Of a stretch of DNA of 64,000 nt, positions 45,351 through 57,641 are shown piece after piece. Positions within the stretch are counted from its first letter, which is position 1; each line of letters begins with the position of its first letter. The position numbers and the translations under genes are program-made. The stretch lies in assembly GCF_026745355.1 (NCBI RefSeq), contig NC_079202.1, positions 28,387,748-28,451,747 of the forward strand, given 5' to 3'. Source of the stretch: Beta vulgaris subsp. vulgaris. Lineage: Eukaryota > Streptophyta > Magnoliopsida > Caryophyllales > Amaranthaceae. The notes beneath the pieces were generated by a model. It was given only the letters and a program-made list of their open reading frames with translations. It searched no databases and was not told the origin of the DNA.

Positions 45351-46660
45351 TTACACCTGAGAACCTGGTCTTGATGCCAAATCAAGAGCAGTATTCCCTC
45401 GTTGACCCGCTGTTAAATTGTCGCCCATTGTCTAATATGAGAACTCGAAAGACCCAAAATCTTGTGATTAGATTCCGCTAGATGAACTGTTGGACTTGTT
45501 TGTCAGTGATGGAGGCTAGTGGCTCGGCATCGACCAACTTGGTGAAATAGGTGGTGGCTATCAGGAGGACCCTTCGTTGTCCAGACGTTGGGGGGAAGGG
45601 CCCCAACAGATCCATGCCCCCACATCTCAAAGGGCAACGAAGCTTGAATAGTTCTCGAGGGGTTGGCTGCTTGATGGGGTAAGTTTATGCATGCATTTGG
45701 CACTCTTTGCATTTCCGGACTAAGCTCGAAGCATCTTCTTTTAGGTTAGGCCAGTAATACCCAGCTCGAAGGGCTTTTACAGCAATGGTTCTTGCTCCCT
45801 GATGGCTCTCATATGCTCCCTAATGTATTTCTCGAAGCACATAGGTTCCCTCTTGGGGGGTCAGTCATCGAAGAAGAGGGTGGGTTAAAGATTTCTTATA
45901 GAGTTGGTCGTTGTGATAAAGGAACCATCGAGCTTGCTTCCTCACTTTCTTAGCCTCTAGCTCGTCATGGGGTAAAACGACATCTCTTATGTACGACATT
46001 ATCTTGTCTATCTAGGTGGGACTCTCGTCGAGGTTTGCTATCCCTCTGTTGATGCTTGGTGCCTTGAGAACTTCCCACATTATGGGCTTAGGGGACAAGT
46101 CCTCTATGAAGCTAGCCAACCTTGATAGTGCATCCGCTTACTGCCAGGGATGTGTATGATGGTGAAGTGAGCAGTTGTGTTACTTCTTCCTTCATCTTCT
46201 TCACATTTTCATATTGTCCTCCTTGGCTTCGAATTCCCCCGTCACTTGTCGTACGATGAGCTGGGAATTCGAATGAGTCTTGATTTTTCAAGCCCCTACG
46301 ATTTTATACAATTGCAGACCGAGTAGAGGAGCCTCATATTCGACTTCATTATTCGAGGCAGTCAAGTCTGACTTGACTGCATACTCAGTTTTGGTCTTGA
46401 GGATCAAGGACTAGTAGTCCAGGGCGGTAGACGGCTTTTGACGACGACCCATCGACGAATATTTCCCATGGGTGCCCTCTTCAGTGGGATCGGGTCTTGA
46501 GGTGCATTCAGCGATGAAGTGTGCCAGGCCTGAGCTTTGATGGCTCGACGAGGCTCAAACTCTATCCCGAAGTCCGATAGCTAGTCTCCCCCTCCTGCCT
46601 CGAGCGTGCTCGACACTCGTTTAAGACGTGTCGAGTGTCTCGGGTGCCATTTCTGAGGGA
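45351..46660 (-). pseudogene. Gypsy B RNase H and integrase N-terminal half
   Basis: Minus-strand remnants in order: the end of the RNase H (FGIEFEPRRAIKAQAWHTSS), an archaeal-type RNase H remnant (HSNSQLIVRQVTGEFEAKED, ADALSRLAS), the integrase zinc region (ALRAGYYWPNLKEDA, CKECQMHA), and the DDE core (GGMDLLGPFPPTSGQRRVLL, ILDNGRQF). Stops occur throughout. The dual RNase H supports a Tat assignment. Confidence 0.85.
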
Positions 46661-47186
46661 CTACTCGTTGCTGACGTGACGAGCGTCCCCCCCTTCCAGT
46701 GGGAGGTCAAGTCGAGACCTAGGGATCTAGTCGAGAGTTGTTGAGCTCAACTGCTTGAGGAGCTTGTGTGTTTGGTTGTGGGTTGTGCCCATTCTGACCC
46801 ATAACTATTCTAAGGGATAGGAGGTCATGTACCTCCACTCTGTTCTCAAGGTTGTACACGAGGTCCTTGAGGCTTCGCCCGATAGATAACAGGGTTGGGA
46901 CTTAGTTGTTCGTGTCTAGGGACCTCGACACGAGGTAGTACGATCCTCTCTCGAGGCTACCTAGGATTAACGACACTAGTTGCTTCTCAAGGCTCAACCT
47001 CCTCGAGGATGTGATGGTGTCTCTATGAGAGTATAGGGGCCCTGTGAGGGTCTGTTGTTTCATCTGCTACCTCGGGGGGAGGGGACCTCCCTCGAGGCGG
47101 TGAATTTGGGGGTTGTTGGCCTCGACGCGTTCTTCGAGTATTGGCCATGTCTTTTAGTTTTGGCTATCCCTACAAGCGACACCAAC
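46661..47186 (-). pseudogene. Gypsy B primer site and gag N-terminal remnant
   Basis: On the minus strand the primer region ttggtgtcgcttgtaggga lies next to the LTR. A gag-like start follows (ATG at 47148: MANTRRTRRGQQPPNSPPRG), then a decayed proline/arginine-rich stretch that runs directly into RNase H sequence. The rest of gag, protease and RT are deleted. Confidence 0.65.
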
Positions 47187-47580
47187 TGTTTCGGGTGAAA
47201 AAAAAAACTTGTGAGATAAGGGGACCAGTCAAGGGTGTAGGTCGAGGACCATTGAGGGAGGCCACATGCTTAATGAGTACTGCGAGACCTACAAAAACAA
47301 GAGTTAGACTATCTCGGGGGTGTTCCCGAGATCTCCCCTCTGAGGCTGAAGTCAGTGATGGAAGTCAGTGATGGAACTCGGCGGTTAGTATTGAGTGGTT
47401 GGTCTGGAATTGCTTACGTCAATAAATGGGGAATTGTTTCCTATTTAGAGCCGTTGGGATGTGTGAAAGGCACCTGTCAGGCTGGACCAATGGGCCAGAG
47501 CCTTTAGTCTTTAGAGCGCAGCGGGGTAGTATCGTAATTTCACCGTGACTTGGGGCCTAAAAATATATTCGCCCCAAACA
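47187..47580 (-). repeat. Gypsy B 5' LTR
   Basis: 394 bp with inverted ends TGTTT...AAACA. On the minus strand its end abuts the primer region. The partner LTR is not found in the window. Confidence 0.7.
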
Positions 47581-47784
47581 AAAATGACATGGCGTTTATG
47601 AATGTGAGCTTGACATATAGAAATTTGTATCCAAATATATATATTTTTTCAAATTTATAAGAGTTTGTTCCTGTGCAAATTACACATACCTCATTTTTAG
47701 GTCCTTTTTTTTTTTAACCAATACTTCATGTGGTACAAAAATCTCACTTCCAATCATTGCATAGAGAAGTAGACCTGCAAGTAG
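47581..47784. other. ABC1K 3' untranslated / downstream DNA
   Basis: Between the Gypsy B LTR and the ABC1K stop codon. On the minus strand this is the 3' untranslated region and terminator zone. No clear poly(A) signal was fixed. Confidence 0.4.
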
Positions 47785-50700
47785 TTAAAGCAGATATCTA
47801 CGAACTGTTCTTGCAGCAATGCGTGTCAACAATCTTGAAAGCACCTCCGATGGCAAATTGTAAAGCTGCTGCCGTTGTTCCGATGGAAGCTGGAAATTTT
47901 AGTTGTCATAGAAGATAGAATGCATTAAGTTCACATATAGCATAAGGAAAACAAGTACTTGAAAACTAACAAATTATGAAAATGTTCATGCATCACATAA
48001 GGTGGGCGAAAAAATGTGCAAGTGAAAATGTAGGTCTACATAATCTATCAAAAGGAAGTAGAACAAGAAATAATCGGCACACGTTTAAGCATTTGTCTTC
48101 GTTCCAAATAAAGAGAAAACACTAAACTGTCTTTGAGTACATCTATTTATTATGCATAAACAACCCCTAATTGTTGATCAGCAACGGTAAGTATTCGCCA
48201 GGATCGAACAAAATTGATATTTCTGTAATTAAAGGTACAAGCCTACGACAAATGTTCAAAGTTCAAAGTTCAAAGTTGATGAGTCCCATCATACTGCTAC
48301 TGCAGTCTTTGTTTAGGAAGTTAACGTATGGTGAAAGTTTATAATAGCAATGAGAAATTGTTGGGCATAGGGGACGGCGGGACGCTAAGCCTACGTATAT
48401 GACGTTCATTCTCCAGAACCTTGGAGGGGCATACCACATTTTAGTCTTACGGCAATACTGTCATTTCTGGTCTTGTGAAGATGAAATACAGGAATAGAGA
48501 TATCAGAGAAACTTTCTGTTAGATTGTCCTTTCACCTAAATTATCTTGGCAAACCAATATCAACATATAACCCATCAATTGCTCCTTGTCTTTCAGCCTT
48601 TCTAGGTTTCAGAAGTCTCAATGCTTCTATTCTAGTGTTAATGTCCTGCATATCCATGAAAGCAAGATGAGTGCTATCTTTTGCATCATTCACCAACTTC
48701 TTGGTCCCCATACTTGGTTGTAATTGTTTTGACACTTACAAAAAGGTGGTCCAGCCATCTTATATTTAAATGGGAAAAAATCAATCATTCCTTACCTCAT
48801 TTACAAATGTAACAATTGGCTGGATTTCTCGAGTAGACGGAAGCTGATTAAGAAACTGGTATAAGTCCACCGCTGATGACCTCTTATTCTCAGAGTTATT
48901 GATCTTTTCAGTTTCCTGCAGTATAACCAGCATGAGCGTACTTTATTTCATGCAGGTATGTTGAGCATATCACAAAAGGACATAGTTCAAATGTATATCT
49001 AATGACTACAATGATAAAATCTGTTCCTTCTACAAGATATATGATTCATTTTTTGCTTCAGCCTGAATTCATGAGTAATTTAATAGTGAGTAGTAGAGTA
49101 GAGAGTAGAGACACTATCGATTAGAGATCAGATAGATGACACCCTAGCCATTTGTGCAAGATAGATATAAGTATATAACTCCTCTTCGTAATAATGAGGA
49201 ATATAAAGTAGGACCAGTGATCCTTGCATATCCTGAACAGCCTGATTGGTGGCTGCTCATAAATGGTAGTACAGTAATGAATGTCAATTAAATTTTGTTT
49301 CTCATGCCAATGGCCCTGGTAATGGAAATACAACCTCAAATATGTGATCCTCTTCACAAATTTCTATCACACCACTAAAAGCCACCTCTATGGAAAATGA
49401 TTTTCCATGAAAAACAATTGTAAGTTAGTTCTCTTCTGTTTGGTTCTTTACATGAGAACTCAGAAAAAAATGAAAATGGAGGGGGGGAGAATAAAGAGAA
49501 AGAAGAAAGTAAAGAACACAAAGGAAAATGTTCTACATCCTCAGATGAACAATTTTCTAGCCTTCGAAATATTATTTTCCACCTACAAACAAACAGCTAG
49601 AATGGGAAAACTAATTTTTTAGAGAATTGCTTTCCTCCTATTTAAACACTCGTCTAAAGTAGAAATGTATGGTAATGAAAATTCAATGAGCATATAGATG
49701 TAGTTGGGAATTGACAAGCAATACCATAGACATCGAGATGGAACTTTCTTCACAAAATTTACCAATAGATTCATTACTATTACCACCTACCAGATGGTCC
49801 AGACGTGTAGACTGCACACACTTACAGCAAGCAGCAATGAGTGACAAGTTGGTCTAGTTGGAGGGCCACTTGGACATTACTATCATCTTCACATTGCTTA
49901 TCAGGGTTTACCACCTACACTAACTTTGATATAATGTGTGCTTAACAGTAAACTCAGAGTTCACACATCTGGAATATAGGTACAGACTCACTAACTAGTA
50001 TATTGATATATTATTCAACTATATAATTTAGTAGATATTTATTTTTTAAAGTTGTTTGTTTGTGATTTAATGTAACAACCCCATGTGTGAGGATAAAATG
50101 CGCCGGAAGAACTTATGTTGGTCATTGAGGAGAGTTGTTGGCTCTGGATGCACATTGGTGATGATAATACTCGACTCGGTATGAGTCGGGTGTTACATTT
50201 AAAACCAAAGAGCTGGCCTTGTCAAAATAAAATAAAAAAATTATTCAATGGGATTCCAACCTGGCAAACCAACTTTGCTTGAATAGTAACAAGGACAAGT
50301 CCATTGAAGGAAAGATATGCTAGCGCTCACATATGAAAGAACTTGTCATCACAACTGATCATGGCGACTGCTTCCAAAATCTTTTGCTCTTAGCACGTTC
50401 ATGATTGTTGTTTGCCTTAAGTGTGATAATATATAAATAAAAGATGTAGATGTACTTACTGCTCCAGAATCCTGTAGCCCTGACACCAATAGCACAAGGC
50501 GACGAAAGTTCCTCAAATTGACAACATCCTCATCAGTCATGGGAAATGATAGAAATGGAACAGAAAAGGGAATTGAGTTCATAGTAGCTATCCCCAATGC
50601 ATCTAAACCCTGTACTTCAAAACAAGCAATCAGACAAACGCTGCATTTCAACCCCTCCCCCCCCCCCAAAAAAAAAAAAAAAAAAGTTTGCTTTCACCAG

Positions 50701-53700
50701 ACATCTATGGATACCTCACCTTAGCAGTTTCTTCAAGGAATATATTCCGAACAAGAGAACCCTGGAAGATAGCAATTCAAGAATTAAGACTAGTATAAAT
50801 GGCCCCTATTTTTCAATTCTCTATTATAAAAATCTGACAAAGAAAAAGAGGACATCTACAAGAAACAGAACATCTTATCGAAGCCTAAACAAGATACCCG
50901 CCCCCAAGACATAAGACAAAATTATTGTTTTTCCCAATATGTGCTCTGTCCCTTTTCTTCTATCTTGCATTTTGTGAAATGCTCCCCTTTAGTTCTTTAA
51001 CCATTAGTAGCCGAAATCAATATAGTAAGAGAAGAGTGCTGTTGTTATAAGACATAAGATTAAACATGCAGCACATACTGATACTACCAAGCTGCTCTGT
51101 GAAAGACACAAGCCATGCCTCAATGTTCCAAATTTATGTGAAGCACACATTAGGTAAAGCACATGATTCCTGCAATTCATCATACCTGCTCCACTAATGT
51201 GAAAGACAAAATATCCTTGGCAGCAAACTTTTTGTCAAATTCATCCTGCTGCACTAGGGCCTTGTCTAGTCTAGCACGAAGCATCTGTCATGAGTCATCC
51301 AAGGACATTAGTAACATGGACAAGGTACAGACAAGATTTTTTTTTTTTTTTGACGAAATAAGAGATCCATTATCCACTACATCAAATATTGTATATGATT
51401 ATCACTTGTATACACTTGAAGGTACGCCTAAAAGCTAATACCATAGTATGACTAAGAACAAAGAACCTCATTTGTGTGACGCATGTGGTCCATAAAAATA
51501 GCAGAGCATCGAATTTGAATAATCATCCATTCTCACGTGAATAGGCCATCACCAGAACTGTTTCCATTGACAGTCTCAGGTAGCCAGTATCTATGAGGCG
51601 TAGACCTCCCACGAGGTAACAGAGCAAAGGTTTTCTTGGACCGGACGGAAATGGCTTTCAGTGCAAAGGCAGAAGGGAGACTGCCAACCGCTTAGAGTAA
51701 GGAAACATATTAGATTTTTCGAGAATTGCGAAATCATTTGGATACTACTATACTACTATCCTCATTGTGCATATCTTAATCAATTGAATCGCTTCATTGA
51801 GGAAACCTTTGTGGAGCTTTTATAGATAAATTTACAGGTATCGTTTCATCCCACAAGCAGAGCTTCTCCAATTCAATGAATTTTTTCTTGAAAATCATTG
51901 AAAAAAGTTTGGTATTGCTTAGTACTTCTATTAGTAACCCAAGTTTCCAGAATGTTTTCAATGATAGCAATTAGAGAGGTCCATCACAGTCTAATTAACT
52001 TTGAACATTAATACAAAGCACCACAGTTCCCCCAATTCAGCAGATATTCTACAAAACTAGATTTTGAACATGCCATATATAATTCCATTTAAAAACAACA
52101 GAAGCATGTGTTCGAAGTAGGATTTAAATCTTTAAACTACTCTACGCAGGCTGAAATTTGATTAATCTTGCATGAAACCTGCTTTCTCCAGTTATGTCTC
52201 CTTGAAATCACATAGGAAGCCTGGATTCTCCATTTTTTACTCCTGATACTCACATAGAAAACCTGCAAATTCTCCAAATCAGCAGGCCAGGCAGCATCAC
52301 TCTGCTCCTAATAGTTTTCCAGTGCTGATTCCATCAGAAAACAGCAATTGACAATAATAACATTGGCTATTATTACGTACTCTCTCCATCTCCTATTAGT
52401 TGTAGCTCCTTCATAATAAGGTGTGTCCCACTGTTATCCATCTCATTAAATAAAGTATAGTCAGCCAATAATTTACACTATGCTTACACTCTCAGTCGGC
52501 TATCCTCTCCCCATTATTAGCCTATTAGCAAACCACACTTATATTTGTGAAAAGTGAAACAGGTTGAGCATTATTTTTTTATTAAACGCCTCAAAACCAG
52601 TTTGATAGGATAATGCCAAAGTGAAGACTCATGAATCTATTCCTCTATATTTATTTGCTAAATGGATAGTACTTTTGGCATGATAACGAAGTTGATGTAT
52701 CTCAATTTTGAAGAACCTCAATACTAACTTGACTTCTTAAAAAGGGTACAATAAGTTAAACCTCACCAATATAATGCTAAGAACTGATATAAGGGGGGAG
52801 GGTAATTTAGATACTATCTTCATTGGTTAGCTTGGGGAGTAAGCTAGGTAGTGTATTAAGGAAAATACTCTATATATAGGGATAATTAGAGAGAGAAAAG
52901 CATCGGGAAAATTAATAAGTTTAGAGAGAGAAATTGTTACTTGGGAGAGCTCCAACCTCATTGGCAAGGTTGTAATTAATGTTAAACATCAATACAATCA
53001 TATCTTAGTAGTTTTCTATTAATTTCTTCATTAATCCTTCTTCTTAATTCCTCTAGTTCTACTGTTCTACTGAGAAATTAGCTAAGAATCATCTTGGTTC
53101 TTAGCATATAACAGTTTCTTAATCTATTGAAGGGGCGCACATACATGGGTTATGAAGAGAGAGAGAGAGAGAGAGATTGGAGGGACCCGGGTCTCATAGG
53201 TTAAGTGGGTTGGGTGGGATAATATCTAGTTAAGGTAATATAGACATTTATTTGTGGATGGAGGGAGTCTATGATCAGATGATACATGATAGAGGGTCTT
53301 CTTGATTTTAATGTTTACATCTATTCTCTACACTTTTCTTTTAACATACAAACATTGCTTTATTCACAGGAAAGTGAGCATATATATTTTTTCAATTTCA
53401 CAAGTGTGGCCCAACCTGACTAAAGGTTCATAGCAGTTACTGGGCCACTGGCCCCCAAATCCCACAGACCCCAATCCATCCCACCCCCAATACCAATTGT
53501 GCCAATGCGCTGCGGAGTTGCCAACCAACGGAGAGGGAGAGACGGAAATTGATCACTGATCTTTAATGCAGAAACTGGCCTGCTATTATCATTGACTCAA
53601 ACCCAAAGGTAAACAAACAAATCTGTATATGTCTATTAACTTGAAAAAACAGAATCAAAATTTAATAAATTGAGAAAATATTTTTTTTCCATTGAACATG

Positions 53701-56314
53701 TATAACCATATAAATTGTATCTTAAGTTGCCCCAAGATAAAACTAATACAAGGGCAGCAGAAAATAAGATTCGGAGAGCAGAGCCACAAAGAGGGTGCAG
53801 AGCAGAATTCTCACCTCACTTAGTAGTGACTCTAAACGGTCAATTCTGAAGACACCATCCTAAGAAGACAAAAGAAACATAAGAACTATGAATGCACACA
53901 GCATGCAGTCATGATATAAAGTAAATCAGCAACAAACAGCACAAGAGTCAGAAAAAAATTATTTAAAGCAAAATCACACACTATCTACCTTGTAAAGAAG
54001 AGATTGCAAAGATGACTTTAACTTTGGTGAACTACCCATTAAGACCTTTCTGGCAATCCACGGGTATGTACTACCCAAAACCTTGTAATCAGGATTAAAG
54101 CTAATAGCAATACCCTCCAGGACAGCCAGACTGAAATGCAAAAGATAAATATACAATTAAAGAGAGTCAGACACTGTGCCAGGCTTCCAATATTATTTAA
54201 TTGCACAATAAACATAAATATTTCAGCCTCCCTCCATTGTTAATTATGATTTTCAGGAGCAGCTCATCAGGCATTAATGATGTGGGATGCACAAACTGAT
54301 ATAGAGCTACAAAACTTCAGAAGAACTGGTGCCCACTAAGGGCCAATATATCAAACATCCAGTCAAATCTGTTATTTAACATGACCCTTATCTTGGCTCC
54401 AAAGCAGCCACTATAAGCCAAATCCAAGTGTCTAGGAAGAGTATTTGGATTATTAACTTTCTGTTAATGTTTACTTAGCTCAATAATAGCCTACGAAACA
54501 AATACATACGCCGACTTTATATTATGAGATAACTAGTTAGTCTACTGCCTACGAATTCTTAATGAGACTCTAATTACATAACATCCAGATATGGTGACAC
54601 TAGCTTTTCGATGTTTCGGTATTTTTAATCTCATCTTCCACTCTTAACGGCCTTTATACATATCTCATTAGATCCCTGTGAATTCCCTGACACAACAACT
54701 GCGAATTCCCTACAAAACAACTGGCAATCTGGCATAGTATAATCATTATCGAATTTCCTTGAACCTGCAAAATCCAGTATCACAAGCGTACTTATCTGCA
54801 TGCACTTACATACTGCAAAGACTCTTAAAAAAGTTTACCAGAGGAATTGAATGTAACTTTTAGTAGCAAGTATTTCAACCATTAATAATGGCAACAAGCA
54901 TAAGATGCACAAAAGATCTGCATTTTTCTAAGGATTAGCATATACCTCCGTATGACAAGGGAAAAGTATGAGGGTATCTGAAATTTAAATTTATACCTGA
55001 AATGAACCATATATGTACATCATTAGAACTTTATCTTGCAGACAAATTCTATATCTACAGAGCAGATTCAGATAGTTGTAATTCATCAAGCAGCACTAGA
55101 CACTTTTCTCGTTCCCCCCATGGAGGCATGAGTAAACATGGATGTGTTTTTTGTAATCTTTCATGAACAGAAGCTTCCAAACATATTGAGTAGGCCAAAG
55201 TACTGTCTAATCACTGATAATACAAATTTAGAGACTAGAAATCACATCTAACAAATATAACTTGTTGCATATCCCAAAAATGAGTACAGTTCATATTACA
55301 CATCACAAGCTTGCAATTTGGCGAAAGACACAACGTAAACACTATTTCATAACAGTAACTAATGTTTCATTTGCATCTTTGTTCTGATTATTGGTTCATT
55401 ATAAATAAAAAACCAGCAGATTTCTGAGAAAAAAGCTTGTTCCTGTTGGGTATTTCTACGGTTTCAATCTATTTTGTAGAGTTAAAACCCAGGTTCTGCA
55501 TTTTGAATTTTGTGCTTTCCTTGTTTTTTGGATTTGAGCATGCAATTTGTACAAGATAAAATATTGTGATGACTTCTTCAATTCTAAGCATTCTATCGCA
55601 TTGGGGTATATCTCCTTGTCGTTCTAATTCTTTCCTTTTTTTCAAAATTTAAGGGAGAAATGATCTTAACAATCTTTCATCACAACTATTCTAACAGGTA
55701 ATAAATTATGAGGTATGGTGGCTACATGTCCTTCCCCTTGAGCTAATCCATCTCACACTTCATAAGTTTCTTAAATTGAAATACCAAGATGCCATTCTTC
55801 ATATATAAGCAACCAATGTATAGGTAAAAAGAGCATTACATGGTGAATCCTAAATCGCCTAAAAAGTCCCCAAAACTTAAATTGCGAACTCCTTGAGCAA
55901 CCGCATTCTGGAAGACACCTGAAGAGGGAAATTTTCAGCATGAACAATGTCAGCAACCTCAGGATGCAGCCAGGCCACCAGAATATCTAAGCAGAAAAAG
56001 GGATAAAACTGGAACCTGCTAATTTCCTTAATTTAAGTTGTGCAAGACAAACAAACCTGTTAATGCCTTTGTGACAGCATCTTTCTCAGCAGTCGGAGGA
56101 AGAAGCCTGCCAAGACCAACTGCATATTATGAATGGAATTCTCTTCGACATTATTATTAGAAAAAAAAACACAGCAGGAAAAATACTTAAGAAAGATACC
56201 CAAGGGTAACAAAATCCCTAGCCAATGCTTCAAAGTCCCGGTTTACAAGATGAAGGCAAGCTTCAATGAATCCATCACGTAGTTCTTCATTGAATTCACC
56301 CATCATGCCAAAAT
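47785..56314 (-). CDS. ABC1K (UbiB/ADCK-type) atypical kinase, eleven 3' exons
   Basis: Host gene, minus strand. Exons: 56314-56200, 56106-56057, 55918-55840, 54996-54946, 54130-53989, 53859-53815, 51284-51186, 50761-50720, 50609-50460, 48915-48796, 47889-47785 (stop TAA). Every junction is GT-AG and the frame is unbroken for about 332 codons. Exon one begins in the kinase DFG motif (DFGMMGEFNEELRDGFIEAC). Later landmarks are ALARDFVTLGLLPPTAEKDA, VFQNAVAQGVRNLSFGD, IPSYFSLVIRSLAVLEGIA and YKVLGSTYPWIARKVL. The tail is basic (VLSRLLTRIAARTVRRYLL). This fits plant ABC1K proteins, many of them plastoglobule or chloroplast proteins in prenylquinone metabolism. The catalytic Lys and the N-terminus lie outside the window. 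The subfamily is not resolved. Confidence 0.92.
48541..48735 (-). other. Unrecognised 64-codon ORF in ABC1K intron
   Basis: Minus-strand frame MSKQLQPSMGTKK...DIGLPR in the intron between the last two ABC1K exons. Those two exons join in frame without it. The amino-acid composition looks protein-like (ALRLLKPRKAERQGAIDGLY). I do not recognise it. It could be an alternative last exon or a captured fragment. Confidence 0.35.
48916..50065. other. ABC1K intron sequence
   Basis: Intron DNA upstream (gene sense) of the penultimate exon. Small palindrome ggaaaatgattttcc near 49393. Short ORFs at 49121-49357 and 49407-49622 have no supporting features. Confidence 0.55.
50071..50197. mobile_element. 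127-bp TRIM/SMART-like solo LTR in ABC1K intron
   Basis: TGTAACAACC...GGTGTTACA, only 127 bp, with TG/CA-type inverted ends and a perfect 5-bp direct repeat tttaa on both sides (50066-50070 and 50198-50202). No coding. The size and ends fit a solo LTR of a miniature LTR retrotransposon. Confidence 0.75.
51285..52377. other. ABC1K intron sequence
   Basis: Intron between exons F (53859-53815) and G (51284-51186). A T-run (about 51339-51352) and short ORFs without support. Nothing else seen outside the Stowaway-like element. Confidence 0.6.
52378..53270. mobile_element. Stowaway-like element, enlarged, in ABC1K intron
   Basis: Left end tactctctccatctcc and right end ggatggagggagtct are inverted Stowaway-type termini. 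At about 890 bp it is long for a MITE. The interior (52790-53115) looks like an inserted LTR with a TATA box (ctatatatag near 52870). A (GA)n run is at 53155-53175. Confidence 0.5.
54131..54945. other. ABC1K intron sequence
   Basis: Intron between the exons at 54996-54946 and 54130-53989. AT-rich, nothing further recognised. Confidence 0.6.
54997..55839. other. ABC1K intron sequence
   Basis: Intron between the exons at 55918-55840 and 54996-54946. AT-rich, no repeat or gene recognised. Confidence 0.6.
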
Positions 56315-56550
56315 CTGGAAGTGAAAAGACATCAAATTATAACAAACTTGAATACTTGATACTACTCAAACTCCTTATTACTCTCTAACTTCGTAGGCGC
56401 CAAAGCCTTTCTGATAAACAAAAAATTTGTAGGGTTCAAATCAATTTATATGCAACATTATATGATACATTTCCCATCTTTTCCTTTTGGTTCCATTATC
56501 GATCATCTACTCTTACAGTTCTCTCTCTCCTCGCAATTCTCAAGCCGTAT

Positions 56551-56932
56551 TTTTATAACAGACGTGAGGAAAAAACAAATAATTGAATGTAAAACAATAA
56601 AGCAGACAGCAAATTTACGGTTCACCAATTTGGCTACGACCACGGGTAGAGAGAGAATATTTTTATTGATGATGATGATATGAGGGAAAAAACAGAGTTA
56701 CAGATGTTATATATGCTATATTCGTCAAATAAACGATATTAGGTTAAATAGGAATTTGACCCGGCTAATAACACTTAACAAATCACACGACGAATAATTC
56801 CAATCACACGACGAATAATTCCGCGCGAGTCGCGGCGCTGGCCGCGAGTCGCGGTCAGCTCTCGACGATCGTCCGCGAGTCGTGTTTTTTGTAGATACCC
56901 CGAATATAACATATTCGAGGCATACTTTCACA
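56551..56932 (-). repeat. Copia C 3' LTR (left)
   Basis: 382 bp. On the minus strand it starts TGTGAAAGTATGCC. It contains a GC-rich islet of cgcgagtcgcgg-type repeats (about 56820-56882). It pairs with 62667-63073. Confidence 0.9.
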
Positions 56933-57082
56933 AATCTCTAGCTTGACTTGAATTCTCTCACAATAAACCAGAAAACAGATGCATTTATCACAACTGCCAG
57001 AATCTCCCTACAACCAGATTTGTCCCAAAAGACAACAGCCAAATTAGTCCCTAAGGACCACAGACTTGCCCGAAGAGGGCAA

Positions 57083-57641
57083 CTAACAATCACGAACATT
57101 GAGTAAGTCCAAAAAATGTTGAAACTTACTCTGCGGAATCGGCTTGGTGAACATATTAGCAGGATTATCAGCAGTTCCTACCTTCTTCACCTTAATTCTA
57201 GTCTCACTCCTCAGGAAATGATATCTCACATCAATATGCTTAGTCCTCTCATGATGGACTTGATCCTTGGCTAAGCATATTGCACTCAGACTGTCACAAT
57301 ACACGATCGTGATGTAGACTAAGATCACTAACTACTCCTTTCAGCCGTATCCCCTCTTTAGGGGCTGCTGTCAACGTCATTTACTGTGCTTCAGTAGTAG
57401 ACAAAGTAACTGTAGCCTCCAAAGTTGCCTTGCAGCTAACGACAGAACCACCAAGAGTAAAAACATAACTAGTCATTGACCTCCTACTGTCAGCATCTCC
57501 AGCATAATCAGAATCAGAATAACCAGTGTCTACTAGACACTACTAGACACTGAGTATCATCCCCATAAATAAGACCAATGTCAGATGTACTTCTAAGGTA
57601 ACGAAAAATCCTCTTGACTGCCTGTCAGTGCTCCCTACCAG
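57083..57641 (-). pseudogene. Copia C RNase H, C-terminal side of insertion
   Basis: Minus-strand remnants: QAVKRIFRYLRS at the right edge (with a Trp-to-stop change just before), a middle RNase H stretch with SVVSCKATLEATVTLSTTEA, and an open end (57328-57083) with CDSLSAICLAKDQVHHERTK, HIDVRYHFLRSE and NPANMFTKPIP. This is the Copia RNase H. Frameshifted and interrupted. Confidence 0.85.

Larger units (their letters stand above)
42601..47580 (-). mobile_element. Gypsy B: deleted Tat-lineage Gypsy element
   Basis: Minus-strand element with a 5' LTR at 47187-47580, a primer-binding region, the start of gag, then a deletion that joins gag remnants to the RNase H, followed by integrase. A 1.47-kb solo LTR splits the integrase. 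Left of pol an antisense ORF fragment (42610-43070) matches the Tat layout of Gypsy A. The 3' LTR was not found. The protease and RT are missing. Stops are frequent. Confidence 0.8.

Noticed and set aside
49391..49640. Possible MITE with ggaaaatgattttcc at the left.
   Set aside because: A convincing inverted right end and target duplication were not found.
50597..50914. Plus-strand ORF across a C-run and A-run.
   Set aside because: Homopolymer-driven frame, opposite to real ABC1K exons in the same place.
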